A stretch of 44,244 nt of DNA, taken from positions 1 through 44,244 of the forward strand of contig CAZYPK010000026.1 in the NCBI GenBank assembly GCA_964649195.1, read 5' to 3'. A program made the translations under genes and the position numbers. The notes beneath the pieces were generated by a model. It worked only from the letters and a program-made list of their open reading frames with translations, made no database searches and had not been told where the DNA came from. Positions 32,587-42,373 of this stretch are shown here, in pieces. How positions within the stretch are numbered: the stretch's first letter is position 1; each line of letters opens with the position of its first letter. Source of the stretch: JTS-RE9 sp964649195. GTDB taxonomy: Bacteria > Planctomycetota > Phycisphaerae > Phycisphaerales > Phycisphaeraceae.

Positions 32587-33753
32587 TTATTTATCCAGTG
32601 GAGGCGTTCTCAGTTCTTCCAGCAATACGATTGCGTCCGGTGTGCCGAGCTTTTCGGCCAATTCGATCGCTTTCTGTTTCTCGCCCAGCAGCAATAGTAG
32701 CTCACATTGGGTGAACGTGATGGCGTTCTTTAACGGTCCTTCTTCTGCACGAGGGATCATCGACTCGATCTCCACCAGATATCGCTTTATCGCATTTTTA
32801 TTGTTCTCTCCGTGTGCAACGCTTGTCGCCTGGCGCAGCCACGTCAGTTCAAATGACATCGCCAGGTCATTTGCCATACCCTTCCTCACCCAACCGTTGA
32901 TGGTCTCCCGATTAGGAGCCAGCGGCTGAATCGACATCAAGCCGTCGTCGGCCTGACGGTACAACCCATTCCAATGCTTCAGATGAATCAGCCACTCTGC
33001 ACGGGCTTCATTATTCGAGCCAGTAACCTCGACTTCGATGGAGCCCATAACGACCGGCTGATACGGCAATACAAGCGCAGCACCCGCTTTTACCGCTGGG
33101 ATTTTTCGACCCTTATCGGACGAACGATACTCAAATGGCATGATTTTTTCAAGATTGAGGTATTTTAGATAGACTTTATATTTTCCTGGATGTTCAAATC
33201 CTATCCCGGAAAACCACTGCACGAGACCTGCTTTATGTACTCCGATAGGTTGTGCGACATTGAGGAGAATGGGGGTCGAATAGCTCTTTCCGGGCGCCAG
33301 AACAATCGGCTTTCCTTGATATTGAAGGTTGCGATTTTCGTACACACCTTTGTTTACCTTGGTCAACTCTGTCCAAGTCGTTTTTTCGTCATCCGGGAGG
33401 GATTTGCCGATCCCCTCCTTGATGGGGATATACCACACACTAATCGTTGACACCTTTGCACCATTCATCGGCGGACTCAACGTCACCGATACATCTTCTT
33501 GACTCTGATTCTTAACGGTCAGTGTTCCCCATATTGGTTCACCTAATTCAAACTTTTCTTTCGACAATCGAAACGACCATTCAATCGCATGATGTCGTGT
33601 GACTTCCGGCCCAGCCTTGGCACTCCTGAATATGTTTGGAGCCTTGTTGATGGGATGGTCGGGCGGTATCGCATCGCCTTGGGCCTTGTATCCAAACAAG
33701 ACGATCAAAAGAATCGAAATTCCAACGGCTGATCTTAGAGTGTTAGCGTGCAT
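32587..33753 (-). CDS. Exported protein of unknown function
   Basis: 388 residues from the ATG at 33753, giving a signal peptide (TLRSAVGISILLIVLFGYKAQGDA). A beta-sandwich region follows (FELGEPIWGTLTVKNQSQEDVSVTLSP, IVLAPGKSYSTPILLNV, FEHPGKYKVYLKYL), then a helical C-terminal third (TINGWVRKGMANDLAMSFEL, AITFTQCELLLLLGEKQKAIELAEKLG) like TPR. No catalytic motif. It overlaps the previous gene's end by 11 bases and is the last gene of the exported-protein cluster. Confidence 0.7.
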   Translation of the reverse strand: MHANTLRSAVGISILLIVLFGYKAQGDAIPPDHPINKAPNIFRSAKAGPEVTRHHAIEWSFRLSKEKFELGEPIWGTLTVKNQSQEDVSVTLSPPMNGAKVSTISVWYIPIKEGIGKSLPDDEKTTWTELTKVNKGVYENRNLQYQGKPIVLAPGKSYSTPILLNVAQPIGVHKAGLVQWFSGIGFEHPGKYKVYLKYLNLEKIMPFEYRSSDKGRKIPAVKAGAALVLPYQPVVMGSIEVEVTGSNNEARAEWLIHLKHWNGLYRQADDGLMSIQPLAPNRETINGWVRKGMANDLAMSFELTWLRQATSVAHGENNKNAIKRYLVEIESMIPRAEEGPLKNAITFTQCELLLLLGEKQKAIELAEKLGTPDAIVLLEELRTPPLDK

Positions 33754-36154
33754 TGAACTCGTCCTTTGATTCTTGAACATAGTCATCATATATGCCTGTA
33801 CCGGCCACATCCAGATAAGCCCCGCGTTTTAAGACCTCCGACATGATCTTTCGACCTTCCGCGTGTGTCACCTGCGTCACATGCGCGGTTTCGTGAGCGG
33901 CGGTCATGCGGATTGCGTCGTCCACATTGGCAAATATCTTGAACGTCGTCGAGTCGACGTGGGCGGCAAAAGCGGTGTCCGCTTGAGCACGCTGAACTGT
34001 CTTGAGCAACCCAACGGATTGGATCGTAGAGCCAACTGCAATATCTTGTTCAACCGTACCATACTGACCGCGTTTGGAATTGTAATATTGATAAGGAATC
34101 AAGACATCTGTATCCACTGCATGACCGATGGCGTCAGTACCCAATAGGCCACGTTGAACTTTTTTGAGCTTAAAGCCTCCAACAAGCGGGTCCACATCTT
34201 CGTAGCTGACCCATTCCGCATCTTCACCATCTCCGATTTTCATATACACAAACTGTCCTGCATCAGGAGGGTTCGGCATTGAACCGACGTTCTTGATCTC
34301 AATCTCATTGTCAGCAATAACGATCGTGATCTTGATTTTTCCAAACCTACCTATAACTGGGACCCCAAGTTCTATGATTTCACTCGTTTCATTCACGATT
34401 GTATTATTGAACGTATTGTTGCTTGGGTGCTGCGTACCAACGATCACCGTTTTGGAAGCAGCAGGTGTTTTTGCGGAATTGGTGGTTTGAGATACATCGA
34501 AGAACCCTGCCTCTCCGCTTTGATATTGAAATACTTCATTATCGATTTTCACACGACCGTTGTTGTGCCATACCTCACTTGGAGAAATGTCTGATTCAAT
34601 ATACGCAATACAATCCAGTTGATCGCCGTTATTAGGCAAAAATCCTGCCAGTTTAAGATTGCGGGTATGCAGATGAATCCACACGCGACAAGACGTGTAG
34701 CTGCTCGGCCGCGCACCATTGTCACCGGGGGGAATGGTAGCGGCAATACGTCCCCAAGCCCCAAACGTCTGGTCACTGTTTTCCACAAGTACGGCTCGCT
34801 GTTTATCGGCGCCGCCGTTAAAGTTGATCTCACGGTTGCCGTTGTACTCCCCATCGGCGACAAATACCACTTCGCTGTCCAGTTTTGAAAACAACGACAA
34901 TACACCAGCGCCGCCGTCGGTAATCGTGTGGCTCGTCTTGTCCTGGAGAAAGACCGTTTTCTTGTTCGGCTTCGTCGATACAAATGTGCCGCCGGCTGTA
35001 AAACCGCGATACTCTTCGTAGCGGGTCAGACGATCGCCCTTTTTACCATCTCCATTGGGGGCATCGTCCTGGTCATCGTCCGCGGCCAGCGAGCCGCCCG
35101 TCGGGGCGGGGTTGGCTGTATCCCATGCATCTTCGATGTTGTTGCCGCCCGTGGGAACGGTGTCGTTGAGCACGGGGATCGGCGTTGATTCGATGTCGGT
35201 GCCTTCGATGACGGCTTTGATTTTTGCGAAGGGGCCGTAGTCGTGCGCGGTGACTGTCACGGTCGCGGTGTTGTCGGTGCCGGTGGATTCCAAGATTTCC
35301 TGTTTCGTCCCGGCGGGGTTGTCGAAGCCGGTTTGGTTTTCAAAGGTGAGGTCCAGCGCGTCCTGGGGGTTGGCGGCCAGGTTCGTGTTCATGTTGATGC
35401 CGGCTTCCTTGGAGGTGTCGATCAACACGAACCTGATTTTATGCTGGAGGCTGGCCGGCTCGATGGTCGCGGTGAACTGGATGGTGTTATCCGGGGAGGG
35501 GCGTTTGATGCCGTTTACTTCATTGGCCCACAGTCCTGCGTTGCCATCGGCATGGGCGATCGTGATCTTCGCATCGCTGACCTCCACCCGCCAGTGACGC
35601 TCAACGAGCGTGCCGCCTCCGCCACCGGTTGGCGTGAGGTTGCCTTCTGCCCGGAGCGGCCATGTTCCGGCAGTGGTCGGTTGTGGAAATATGGCGATGA
35701 ACTTGATGTTGTCAGAATTCGCGTTAAGCACCTCGGGCGTCTCCGGGGTCGGCGGGCCTTTGTGAAAATCGACCCATCTGCTTGGATACTCCGGCCCTGG
35801 ATTGGTTACTTGCGGAATGAAGACAAATAATTCACTGACATGAAACTGCCGGAACCGCCACCCCGCCGGCGGCTTCAGATTTTTGCTTGTGATTTTGATC
35901 TTTGCCCCTTCTTCACCGATCGTCTCGATGCCGTCCGCCGTCGTCTTCTGCGCGTCGCCGCTGGCCTCTTCGTCCTGCACGACGGTGCCTGCCTTGTCCT
36001 CGACGGTGACATCCTCGCCGGTGACGGTCGGCAGGGTGTGCATGAACAGCATGGCTGCGAGAGCCGCCAACAACAGAATCTGTGCGATTGACTTCTTGTT
36101 AAATCCCTTTTCGGAAGAGTTGGCGCTTACTTGTTGGCTGCGATCTTCGACCAT
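33743..36154 (-). CDS. Exported protein with paralogous N-terminal domain and C-terminal HExxHxxxxxH motif
   Basis: 803 residues. A signal or anchor (SIAQILLLAALAAMLFMHTLP, about 22-42) is followed by a domain of about 150 residues (DAQKTTADGIETIGEEGAKIKITS, WVDFHKGPPTPETPEVL, TAGTWPLRAEGN) shared with the protein at 41010-42317. Beta-rich regions and an EF-hand-like DDDQDDAPNGDGKKGDRL stretch follow. At 754-764 lies HETAHVTQVTH, matching the metzincin spacing HExxHxxGxxH except Gln for Gly, so a secreted zinc peptidase is plausible. The start overlaps the TPR gene stop by 28 bases. Confidence 0.7.
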   Translation of the reverse strand: MVEDRSQQVSANSSEKGFNKKSIAQILLLAALAAMLFMHTLPTVTGEDVTVEDKAGTVVQDEEASGDAQKTTADGIETIGEEGAKIKITSKNLKPPAGWRFRQFHVSELFVFIPQVTNPGPEYPSRWVDFHKGPPTPETPEVLNANSDNIKFIAIFPQPTTAGTWPLRAEGNLTPTGGGGGTLVERHWRVEVSDAKITIAHADGNAGLWANEVNGIKRPSPDNTIQFTATIEPASLQHKIRFVLIDTSKEAGINMNTNLAANPQDALDLTFENQTGFDNPAGTKQEILESTGTDNTATVTVTAHDYGPFAKIKAVIEGTDIESTPIPVLNDTVPTGGNNIEDAWDTANPAPTGGSLAADDDQDDAPNGDGKKGDRLTRYEEYRGFTAGGTFVSTKPNKKTVFLQDKTSHTITDGGAGVLSLFSKLDSEVVFVADGEYNGNREINFNGGADKQRAVLVENSDQTFGAWGRIAATIPPGDNGARPSSYTSCRVWIHLHTRNLKLAGFLPNNGDQLDCIAYIESDISPSEVWHNNGRVKIDNEVFQYQSGEAGFFDVSQTTNSAKTPAASKTVIVGTQHPSNNTFNNTIVNETSEIIELGVPVIGRFGKIKITIVIADNEIEIKNVGSMPNPPDAGQFVYMKIGDGEDAEWVSYEDVDPLVGGFKLKKVQRGLLGTDAIGHAVDTDVLIPYQYYNSKRGQYGTVEQDIAVGSTIQSVGLLKTVQRAQADTAFAAHVDSTTFKIFANVDDAIRMTAAHETAHVTQVTHAEGRKIMSEVLKRGAYLDVAGTGIYDDYVQESKDEFNAR

Positions 36155-38247
36155 TCCCTGATGTAATACTCCGCCATCGTCTTGTAGGCGGCGGTGGAGT
36201 CGGGCATGCGTTTGAGCAGGTCGATGGCTTGGTCCTTGCGGCCGTTGGCGATGTGGATGCGGGCCAGGGTGATCCGGGCGCCGTGGACGAATTCGTTGTC
36301 GGCCTTGCTTTTGATTAGTTCCTCCAGCAGGGTGACGGCTTTCTTTCGGCTCTCCGGTTCGTTGTGGTGGATGCGGATCAGGGCGACGGCGAGGGCGGCA
36401 CGGAACTCGGTCAGCGTGCCTTCCCTGCGTTCGAGCACGGCTTCATAAACGGGAAGAGCGGCCTGGCGGCCTTTGCGCCAGCACATGGCGTTGGCGCGGG
36501 CGAGGTTGCAGTAGTCTTTTTGGGCGTTCGACAGCGGGCCGTATTTGCCGTTGATGAGATCGACGAACAGGTCTTCGGATTCGGCGAAGCGTTCGGTGAT
36601 GTAGTAGAAGTCACCCAGCATGACGATGAAACGGTGTTTTCGACTGTATAGTTTGAGTTCGTCGGGGTACGCGACGAGGTAGCCGTGCTCGACGCCGAAC
36701 ATCATTCTTCTAAAATCGTTCCATTCGCCTTTGGCTTCGAGGGCGCGGGTCATGGGGTCGAGATCGAGGACGCGCCTGAACGCGGCGGCGGCCTGTTCCT
36801 TGTCGCCGTCGGTCATGTGCAGGAAGCCGATGTATTTCATGGCGCGCTCTTCGAGGTCGTCGAGATACCAGGGCGCGGTGAGGTGGTTGACCAGTTGGCC
36901 CGGCTTGATGCGGACGCGCTCGACGTTGCCCCAGAAGTCGGTTTTCTTTTCGGTGCGATCGGGTTGAATCACGGCTTTTGCCGCCGGTCGAACATCCGGC
37001 CAGGCGGCTTGTTTGGGCGTTTTGCGGATGGCGGCGATCCATTCCTGGAGCTTGCCGAACTGCTCGAACGCTGAATCGCGATCGATGTGACGATCCACGG
37101 CGATCTTGCCCAAGAGATATTGCGCTTCGCCGCGATAGAGGCCTTCGGGTTTGCGCCAGATGAGGGCTTCGAGCTTTTGTTCCGCCTGTTTGGTGCCGCC
37201 CAACGCGACCATGCAGGAGGCCGAGTGCAGTTCCGAAGGATCGGCGTAAGGACTTTCGGGGAATTCTTTGATGAGCGCCTGATAGGCTTTGTATGCCTCC
37301 AGATGTTCGCCCTTGTGGCGTTTTTCATCTGCCGCCTTGAAGGCCATGTAGTCGGGACCGAAGCGGGAGACATCGCATAAGTACTGCATGTGTCCCCGGC
37401 GGCCTTCGAGCCGCTTGAGTATGTCGGCCATGCTCGCCTTGCCGCCTTCGTACTTGTCTTTCGCGTTGCGCGCCTTGGCGTTATGGATGGCGAATTTCAA
37501 TGTATCAACCGCTTTGCAAGGCTGCTCCATCGCCACCTGCGCCAGCGCCAATCCCTCGGCGGCAAGCACTTGATTCAGCAGAACGCCTTTGTTTTCCTTG
37601 CCCACGATCCATTCGAATAATTTGGCCGCCTCGGCCGCTTCATTGATGCCCAGCAAGGCATGGGCTGTTTGAAAGTAGGCGTTGAAATAGGCTTCGCCAT
37701 ACTTTGAACGATCGATCGTGAAAGGCCCGGCATACTTGAGCGCGATGTCAGGCCGCTTCTCGACGATGGCCAGTTGAGCCATCAACGCCTCGACGGTCGG
37801 ATGCCTGGGCGTGCGTCCCTTGTTGGTTGTGCGGATGTTGGATTGAAGCTGTTTCAGCATCGCCACCGCTTCGCGCGTCTGATTCTTGGCCATCAGGTCG
37901 GTGACCTGCTTGAGTACCTGTTTCTGTTTGTCAGTGAGAACTTCGACAATATCGAAATCAGGTTCGGGAATGAGTTTCGGTTCGGGCTTGGGGGCGGGCT
38001 TGGGTTTGGGCGCCTGCTTGTTGCCGTCCTGCTTGTCCTGCTTGTCATTCTTGTTGTCAGTGGGAAGTCCGAAGAAGGTGGAGGCCTTCTGATCCTCGCC
38101 CAGAGGAGCGGCCTTGCCCGCATCGTCCGCGCGGCCGGCGCCAATCACGATGAGCGTCGCCAGAACGCACACGGCGATCGATGCCAGGACGCCGATCAAC
38201 GGGCGACGTGACACGGATGAAGCCGGTTGTTTGCTGTTCCGAAGCAT
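36127..38247 (-). CDS. Exported TPR-repeat protein
   Basis: 706 residues. The N-terminal signal or anchor (PLIGVLASIAVCVLATLIVIGAG, about 16-38) precedes a lysine/proline-rich spacer (KQAPKPKPAPKPEPKLIPEP, about 76-95), then tetratricopeptide-like helical pairs through to the C-terminus (VTDLMAKNQTREAVAMLKQL, AYKAYQALIKEFPESPYADPSE, TLARIHIANGRKDQAIDLLKRMPDSTAAYKTMAEYY). It is probably a periplasmic or cell-envelope scaffold. Its 3' end overlaps the next gene. A 196-base gap separates it from the M14 gene upstream. Confidence 0.82.
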   Translation of the reverse strand: MLRNSKQPASSVSRRPLIGVLASIAVCVLATLIVIGAGRADDAGKAAPLGEDQKASTFFGLPTDNKNDKQDKQDGNKQAPKPKPAPKPEPKLIPEPDFDIVEVLTDKQKQVLKQVTDLMAKNQTREAVAMLKQLQSNIRTTNKGRTPRHPTVEALMAQLAIVEKRPDIALKYAGPFTIDRSKYGEAYFNAYFQTAHALLGINEAAEAAKLFEWIVGKENKGVLLNQVLAAEGLALAQVAMEQPCKAVDTLKFAIHNAKARNAKDKYEGGKASMADILKRLEGRRGHMQYLCDVSRFGPDYMAFKAADEKRHKGEHLEAYKAYQALIKEFPESPYADPSELHSASCMVALGGTKQAEQKLEALIWRKPEGLYRGEAQYLLGKIAVDRHIDRDSAFEQFGKLQEWIAAIRKTPKQAAWPDVRPAAKAVIQPDRTEKKTDFWGNVERVRIKPGQLVNHLTAPWYLDDLEERAMKYIGFLHMTDGDKEQAAAAFRRVLDLDPMTRALEAKGEWNDFRRMMFGVEHGYLVAYPDELKLYSRKHRFIVMLGDFYYITERFAESEDLFVDLINGKYGPLSNAQKDYCNLARANAMCWRKGRQAALPVYEAVLERREGTLTEFRAALAVALIRIHHNEPESRKKAVTLLEELIKSKADNEFVHGARITLARIHIANGRKDQAIDLLKRMPDSTAAYKTMAEYYIREWSKIAANK

Positions 38248-38367
38248 GGTTGATTCCCCATTGAAGAAGAGTTCAGGGGTCGAAAGCTAGATGTGGCGGC
38301 TATCTGCCTGCGTCATATCTCCTAAGCCAAACCCCCGATATTCGGATGCCGCTGGTCACGCCAACCC

Positions 38368-38396
38368 CTGACGCCACCGGCGATTCGGTGCGTCAG
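38368..38396. terminator. Hairpin between the M14 and TPR genes
   Basis: CTGACGCCACCG (38368-38379) pairs with CGGTGCGTCAG (38386-38396) with one bulged base. The plus strand continues AGGTTTT. On the minus strand, the direction of the neighbouring genes, no T-run follows, so it may attenuate rather than stop transcription. Confidence 0.45.
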
Positions 38397-38443
38397 AGGT
38401 TTTGCTCAGGACGGGGCAGGTCATCCTCGTTCAGAAGTCATCG

Positions 38444-39772
38444 TCAAGGCTTCTTGAATGCCGCAGCCGGCTTATGGGCGAGCTGCTGATCGACCGTGGC
38501 GAAAAAGATGTACATTAAGCCTGGTACGACTTTGTCTGCGTGCGCGCTTGCATTGACCGGACGGAATCCGTTTCGGAAAGGAGAAAAACCCGAATCATAC
38601 CCGACTTCGAAGAGAAACGACAAGGATTTCTTGGCATTGACCTTTTCATAGCCCCAATTGGTAGTGTCTCCGGTAGTGGAATACTGATCCCAAAGTCGGT
38701 ATTTATCGCCGGTCGTTGGGTCCACCACCAGATTGTAAATCGATGCGGCCATGGATTTGAATATCACATCGTCGTTAATCGCTGGTCCAACCGTGGCCTT
38801 CCATGTAGGGCGAAGATTGTTGTTGGCCGTATCCATTAAATCAGGAATCCCGACATATCCTCCGAACGAATGGATGTCAATGACAGTATCTGCTTTTTCA
38901 AACACTGTTCCACTGGCGAGCCAGACGCCTCCAATGATTTCCTGTTCATTGTCGGGTCCACCGGGCATCGGCGTGTCTTTATCGGCATTCCAAGGAGGAG
39001 TCGCCGGTTTACCGGTATAGACATTCTCTGCTCGCCACCTTGACGTAGCCTCATCTCCCCCCGGCGGATTAGGATACGTCGTCTTACCCCAATCACTTGT
39101 TGGCCAATTTCGGTTCAAATCTACGCCGACAATGGGATCTGCCGAATCGGTATCACCGACGTATTTTGGATCTGCCGTGACATTGCGGCGATTTTTTCTC
39201 CAGCCGCCGAGTTCAACCCCTCCGGAAGCGTCGTTCAAGAAACTGTATTGATAGCCCTCGGGATTCATCACCGGAACGGTGACGATCTCGGCGTCTTTAA
39301 TGAGATTCTCAATACTGGCGTCCTTAGACATCGCCTTGAATTTGTCGAATCGCTCCGAATCGGGCAATCCGCCCCAGCCGGCGACGCCTGGTCCTCCTTT
39401 TCGCGTCTTATTGGCGAGCAGAAAGGTAGCAGTATTGATAACCACCCGATATGACACCCATTCGCGTGAGTGTTGAGTTCCATAGATCACGATACGCTTC
39501 GATTCCGCACCCTGGTGCCCGGATACGATCAGTGCGACGAGATTACGGCGCTTGATGTCGTTGCCTGCATTGACGGGATCGACGCCGACAGTGACGATCG
39601 CATTGCCATTGTCGTTTTCAAGCGTGATCGCTACTGCGTGGGAGGCGTTGCCGCTCGCGATGTCATCGATCTCGGTTTCCAAATCCGACAGCTTTAAATA
39701 ATCGACTCCCATGAGGAGGCGACAAGGCGTCAACACGGTGATCACGCATAGGAGAATCATGAATCGGAACAT
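38444..39772 (-). CDS. Secreted zinc carboxypeptidase, M14 family
   Basis: 442 residues from the ATG at 39772, which has AAGGA at good spacing; the GTG at 39793 overlapping the previous stop is an alternative. A signal peptide (MFRFMILLCVITVLTP) precedes the catalytic domain with all M14 hallmarks: zinc ligands His101 and Glu104 in YGTQHSREW, substrate-binding DLNRNWP (218-224), third zinc ligand His301 in DIHSFGG, and catalytic Glu389 in SFLFEVGY. It removes C-terminal residues from peptides outside the cytoplasm. In the middle of the exported-protein cluster, 18 bases after the helical-repeat gene. Confidence 0.92.
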   Translation of the reverse strand: MFRFMILLCVITVLTPCRLLMGVDYLKLSDLETEIDDIASGNASHAVAITLENDNGNAIVTVGVDPVNAGNDIKRRNLVALIVSGHQGAESKRIVIYGTQHSREWVSYRVVINTATFLLANKTRKGGPGVAGWGGLPDSERFDKFKAMSKDASIENLIKDAEIVTVPVMNPEGYQYSFLNDASGGVELGGWRKNRRNVTADPKYVGDTDSADPIVGVDLNRNWPTSDWGKTTYPNPPGGDEATSRWRAENVYTGKPATPPWNADKDTPMPGGPDNEQEIIGGVWLASGTVFEKADTVIDIHSFGGYVGIPDLMDTANNNLRPTWKATVGPAINDDVIFKSMAASIYNLVVDPTTGDKYRLWDQYSTTGDTTNWGYEKVNAKKSLSFLFEVGYDSGFSPFRNGFRPVNASAHADKVVPGLMYIFFATVDQQLAHKPAAAFKKP

Positions 39773-39789
39773 GGTTGCATCCTTCCATA

Positions 39790-41013
39790 TCACGGTTTGC
39801 GGTTGAGTCGAGGAATGAGACGGTCGTTGATCATCCGATCGATGAACGAGACTACGTCGTCCAATCGCCCGTTCGTGGCGGCGGTTTGGCTGATCTCACG
39901 CAGACGATCAAGCGTCACCTGATCCGGATAGGTGTCGATCAGATGCATCACAGCCAGCTTAAACCTGGTATTGAAGTGCGCGACGTCGATATCTTTCAAA
40001 ATGCTCTCCCGGCCCTGCTCAGAACGTAGCCCCACGGCGATTTTGTTGAGGGCAACGTGGGTTATTGACCTGTATTTCTGGTCCACGTCCAAATCCCGTA
40101 ACCGGACGGAAGCCTTAGCCACTGCGTCATATGAAGGCTGATCAACGGGCGTGCGGCTCAATTCGCGCGACGCATAGGCCACCACCGCGCCGCGACGGTC
40201 TTCGAGCATCGCCAGCAAACGACCGCGACCGTCGGGTGTCGTTCCAATCGAACGAACCAGCCATTGAATCTCTTTGTCATCCGAAGCGTCCCGGAGCCAT
40301 TGCAGGAGGAGATCGGCAAGCCCTTTCGCGTCCGCTTCACTCAAAGCCGCAACGATGTGATCGTGTCTAAAGATTTGACTGCGATCGGTTTTCGAGAGCG
40401 CTTTAATCAGGGATTCGCCATGATGACCGATGTATTTGTCGTTCACGTCGCGGGGGAATTTGAGAGCCAGATTGACCGCATCCGCACCGCTATCGTCAAG
40501 CGATCGCCGAATGGCGACGCGCAGCGCTATGGCAGTGACATATCCTTCCATATCGGCGGGCGGTTTGTCGAGTATTCCTGCGTGGAGTTCAACCAGTTTG
40601 TGGGTTTTCTTCAATCGCTCATCCGCTGCATTCAAGCCGTTCATCCATCCTACATACATTTTGTTGGCGCGTAGCCGCTGAAGACGGTCCCATGCTTCCG
40701 TTTCGAGCGTATTGGTAACACCCAAGCCCGGAATCATTTGAGGCGGTCTGGAGATTCCGGCCAATATCGCTTCTGCGCGGGGATCCATGAAATACTGATC
40801 GGCCAGCAGATCCATCCCGCGCATCGGCGCGACCCATAGTGATCGATCTCCAGTGTCTAAGGGAACCGAGTTGATCATCTTTATTGCAACATCAATTGTC
40901 GCATCACGATCCTCTTGATGAGGAATCGGTTGTGCGTTCAACACACCGACGATGGTCAGTGTGGCGAATCCGAACCATGAAATCCAGCACTTTGTTAGGT
41001 GGTAATGGATCAT
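39790..41013 (-). CDS. Exported helical-repeat protein (HEAT-like)
   Basis: 407 residues from the ATG at 41013, which overlaps the previous stop by 4 bases (ATGA). A signal peptide (WISWFGFATLTIVGVLNA) is followed by all-helical repeats (SLIKALSKTDRSQIFRHDHIVAAL, ADLLLQWLRDASDDKEIQWLVRSI, GRLLAMLEDRRGAVVAYASRELS), resembling HEAT/ARM scaffolds. No catalytic motif. It is probably a partner protein of the neighbouring peptidase. Confidence 0.72.
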   Translation of the reverse strand: MIHYHLTKCWISWFGFATLTIVGVLNAQPIPHQEDRDATIDVAIKMINSVPLDTGDRSLWVAPMRGMDLLADQYFMDPRAEAILAGISRPPQMIPGLGVTNTLETEAWDRLQRLRANKMYVGWMNGLNAADERLKKTHKLVELHAGILDKPPADMEGYVTAIALRVAIRRSLDDSGADAVNLALKFPRDVNDKYIGHHGESLIKALSKTDRSQIFRHDHIVAALSEADAKGLADLLLQWLRDASDDKEIQWLVRSIGTTPDGRGRLLAMLEDRRGAVVAYASRELSRTPVDQPSYDAVAKASVRLRDLDVDQKYRSITHVALNKIAVGLRSEQGRESILKDIDVAHFNTRFKLAVMHLIDTYPDQVTLDRLREISQTAATNGRLDDVVSFIDRMINDRLIPRLNRKP

Positions 41014-42317
41014 TCGTAAGTCTCCACAAGATCGCGTTGGGTCGCCTCGGTGGCTGGTTCTCCGTTTGAATCGATTCCGAATGTCCACGTCCCTTTAATT
41101 TGCCTCCCAGCGGCATTGGGGTTCATGTCCCAAAGGTTGCCGACACCGTCTTTTACCGTAACGACTTCCAATCCTCCGCCCGTTACGCTTATGACGTCGG
41201 TGGTCTGTTCAATAACCACCTTATATTTTATGTCGTACGGGCTCGTCGGGGTTGTGTAGAAGATCCTTGATGGAATTACGTGTGCCCCCCAATCGTTGCC
41301 GCTAGGGCCATCTTTGGCTTCTGTTCGAGCTTCTACTGTGAATGTTGTCGCTTGGAGGTTCGAGTCATCAATGCCGATCTTGACCGAAAGCGTATCGCTG
41401 GTAATGCTACCTGCGTCGACTCCAGTGACAAGATGCTCATTGGCGACGGGGGCATCGTCAATTACAATCGGCATCAACCACTCCTCAACCAGGACTCCAT
41501 ATCTATCACAATAGTGTTCCTCTGAAGACCATACGCCCACGACACGAAGCCGATACGGTCCGGATGCCTCCGTGAGAGGATCAGTTCCTGACGTATCCTT
41601 GTGGCCATTCCATCGGATCTCCGCATAATCCTGGTCCGTTACGTATGATGTTGGGATGTCGGAGATGGTTCTCACGAGACTATCGCTGGCATCGTACACC
41701 TCAAGTCGTGCGGAAGTTGGAGCGTTTTGTGGGAATTTGTAACGAACAGCATTCAGTTGTGAACCGGGCACCACGTACATATTGGTGTCTACAATTATCA
41801 GTCTCGAGCATGCTTGCACTTCTACGCGCCAATACCTCTCTGCAATCTGTCCCCCGCTTCTGCTACCAGTCGGGGTCATGTTGCCCTCGGCGCGCAGCGG
41901 CCACGTGCCGGCGGTCGTCGGCGTGGGGAAAATCGCCCGGAACTTGATGTTGTTGGCGTCGGCCTGCAAGACCTCGGGCGTCTCGGGCGTCGGCGGCCCC
42001 TTGTGAAAATCGACCCAGGGACTGGGATAGCCCGCACCGGGATTGATCACCTGCGGCGGCTGGCCGATCTGTTTCTCTTCGTCCTTGAACTGACGAAACA
42101 GCCAGCCGCTGGGCGGCTTCAGATTTTTGCTTGTGATTTTGATCTTTGCCCCTTCTTCACCGATGGTTTCGACGCTGTCAGCCGTCGTCTTCTGGGCGTC
42201 GCTGTCGGCCTGTTCGTCCTGGATGACCGTGCCGGCTTTCCCTTGGACGGTGACGTTATCACCAGCGGCATCGAGTTCGACGCGGGCATAGACCAACAGG
42301 CCGATGATCAAAAGCAT
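41010..42317 (-). CDS. Exported protein with paralogous N-terminal domain and FlgD/Ig-like domain
   Basis: 435 residues if started at the ATG at 42317 (signal LLIIGLLVYARVELDAAG); the frame is open further but overlaps the upstream gene. Residues about 22-165 repeat the N-terminal domain of the 803-residue protein (DAQKTTADSVETIGEEGAKIKITSKNLKPP, WVDFHKGPPTPETPEVL). The next part resembles a FlgD Ig-like domain (VRYKFPQNAPTSARLEVYDASDSLVRTI, ASGPYRLRVVGVW), and the C-terminus is beta-rich. An AAGGAG lies 28 bases before the ATG, too far for normal use, so a non-ATG start upstream cannot be excluded. Confidence 0.68.
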   Translation of the reverse strand: MLLIIGLLVYARVELDAAGDNVTVQGKAGTVIQDEQADSDAQKTTADSVETIGEEGAKIKITSKNLKPPSGWLFRQFKDEEKQIGQPPQVINPGAGYPSPWVDFHKGPPTPETPEVLQADANNIKFRAIFPTPTTAGTWPLRAEGNMTPTGSRSGGQIAERYWRVEVQACSRLIIVDTNMYVVPGSQLNAVRYKFPQNAPTSARLEVYDASDSLVRTISDIPTSYVTDQDYAEIRWNGHKDTSGTDPLTEASGPYRLRVVGVWSSEEHYCDRYGVLVEEWLMPIVIDDAPVANEHLVTGVDAGSITSDTLSVKIGIDDSNLQATTFTVEARTEAKDGPSGNDWGAHVIPSRIFYTTPTSPYDIKYKVVIEQTTDVISVTGGGLEVVTVKDGVGNLWDMNPNAAGRQIKGTWTFGIDSNGEPATEATQRDLVETYE

Positions 42318-42373
42318 GAGCGCGAATCGGATTGAGCGGTGTATCGAGCAGACTCCTTGAAGAGAGAGCGGTC

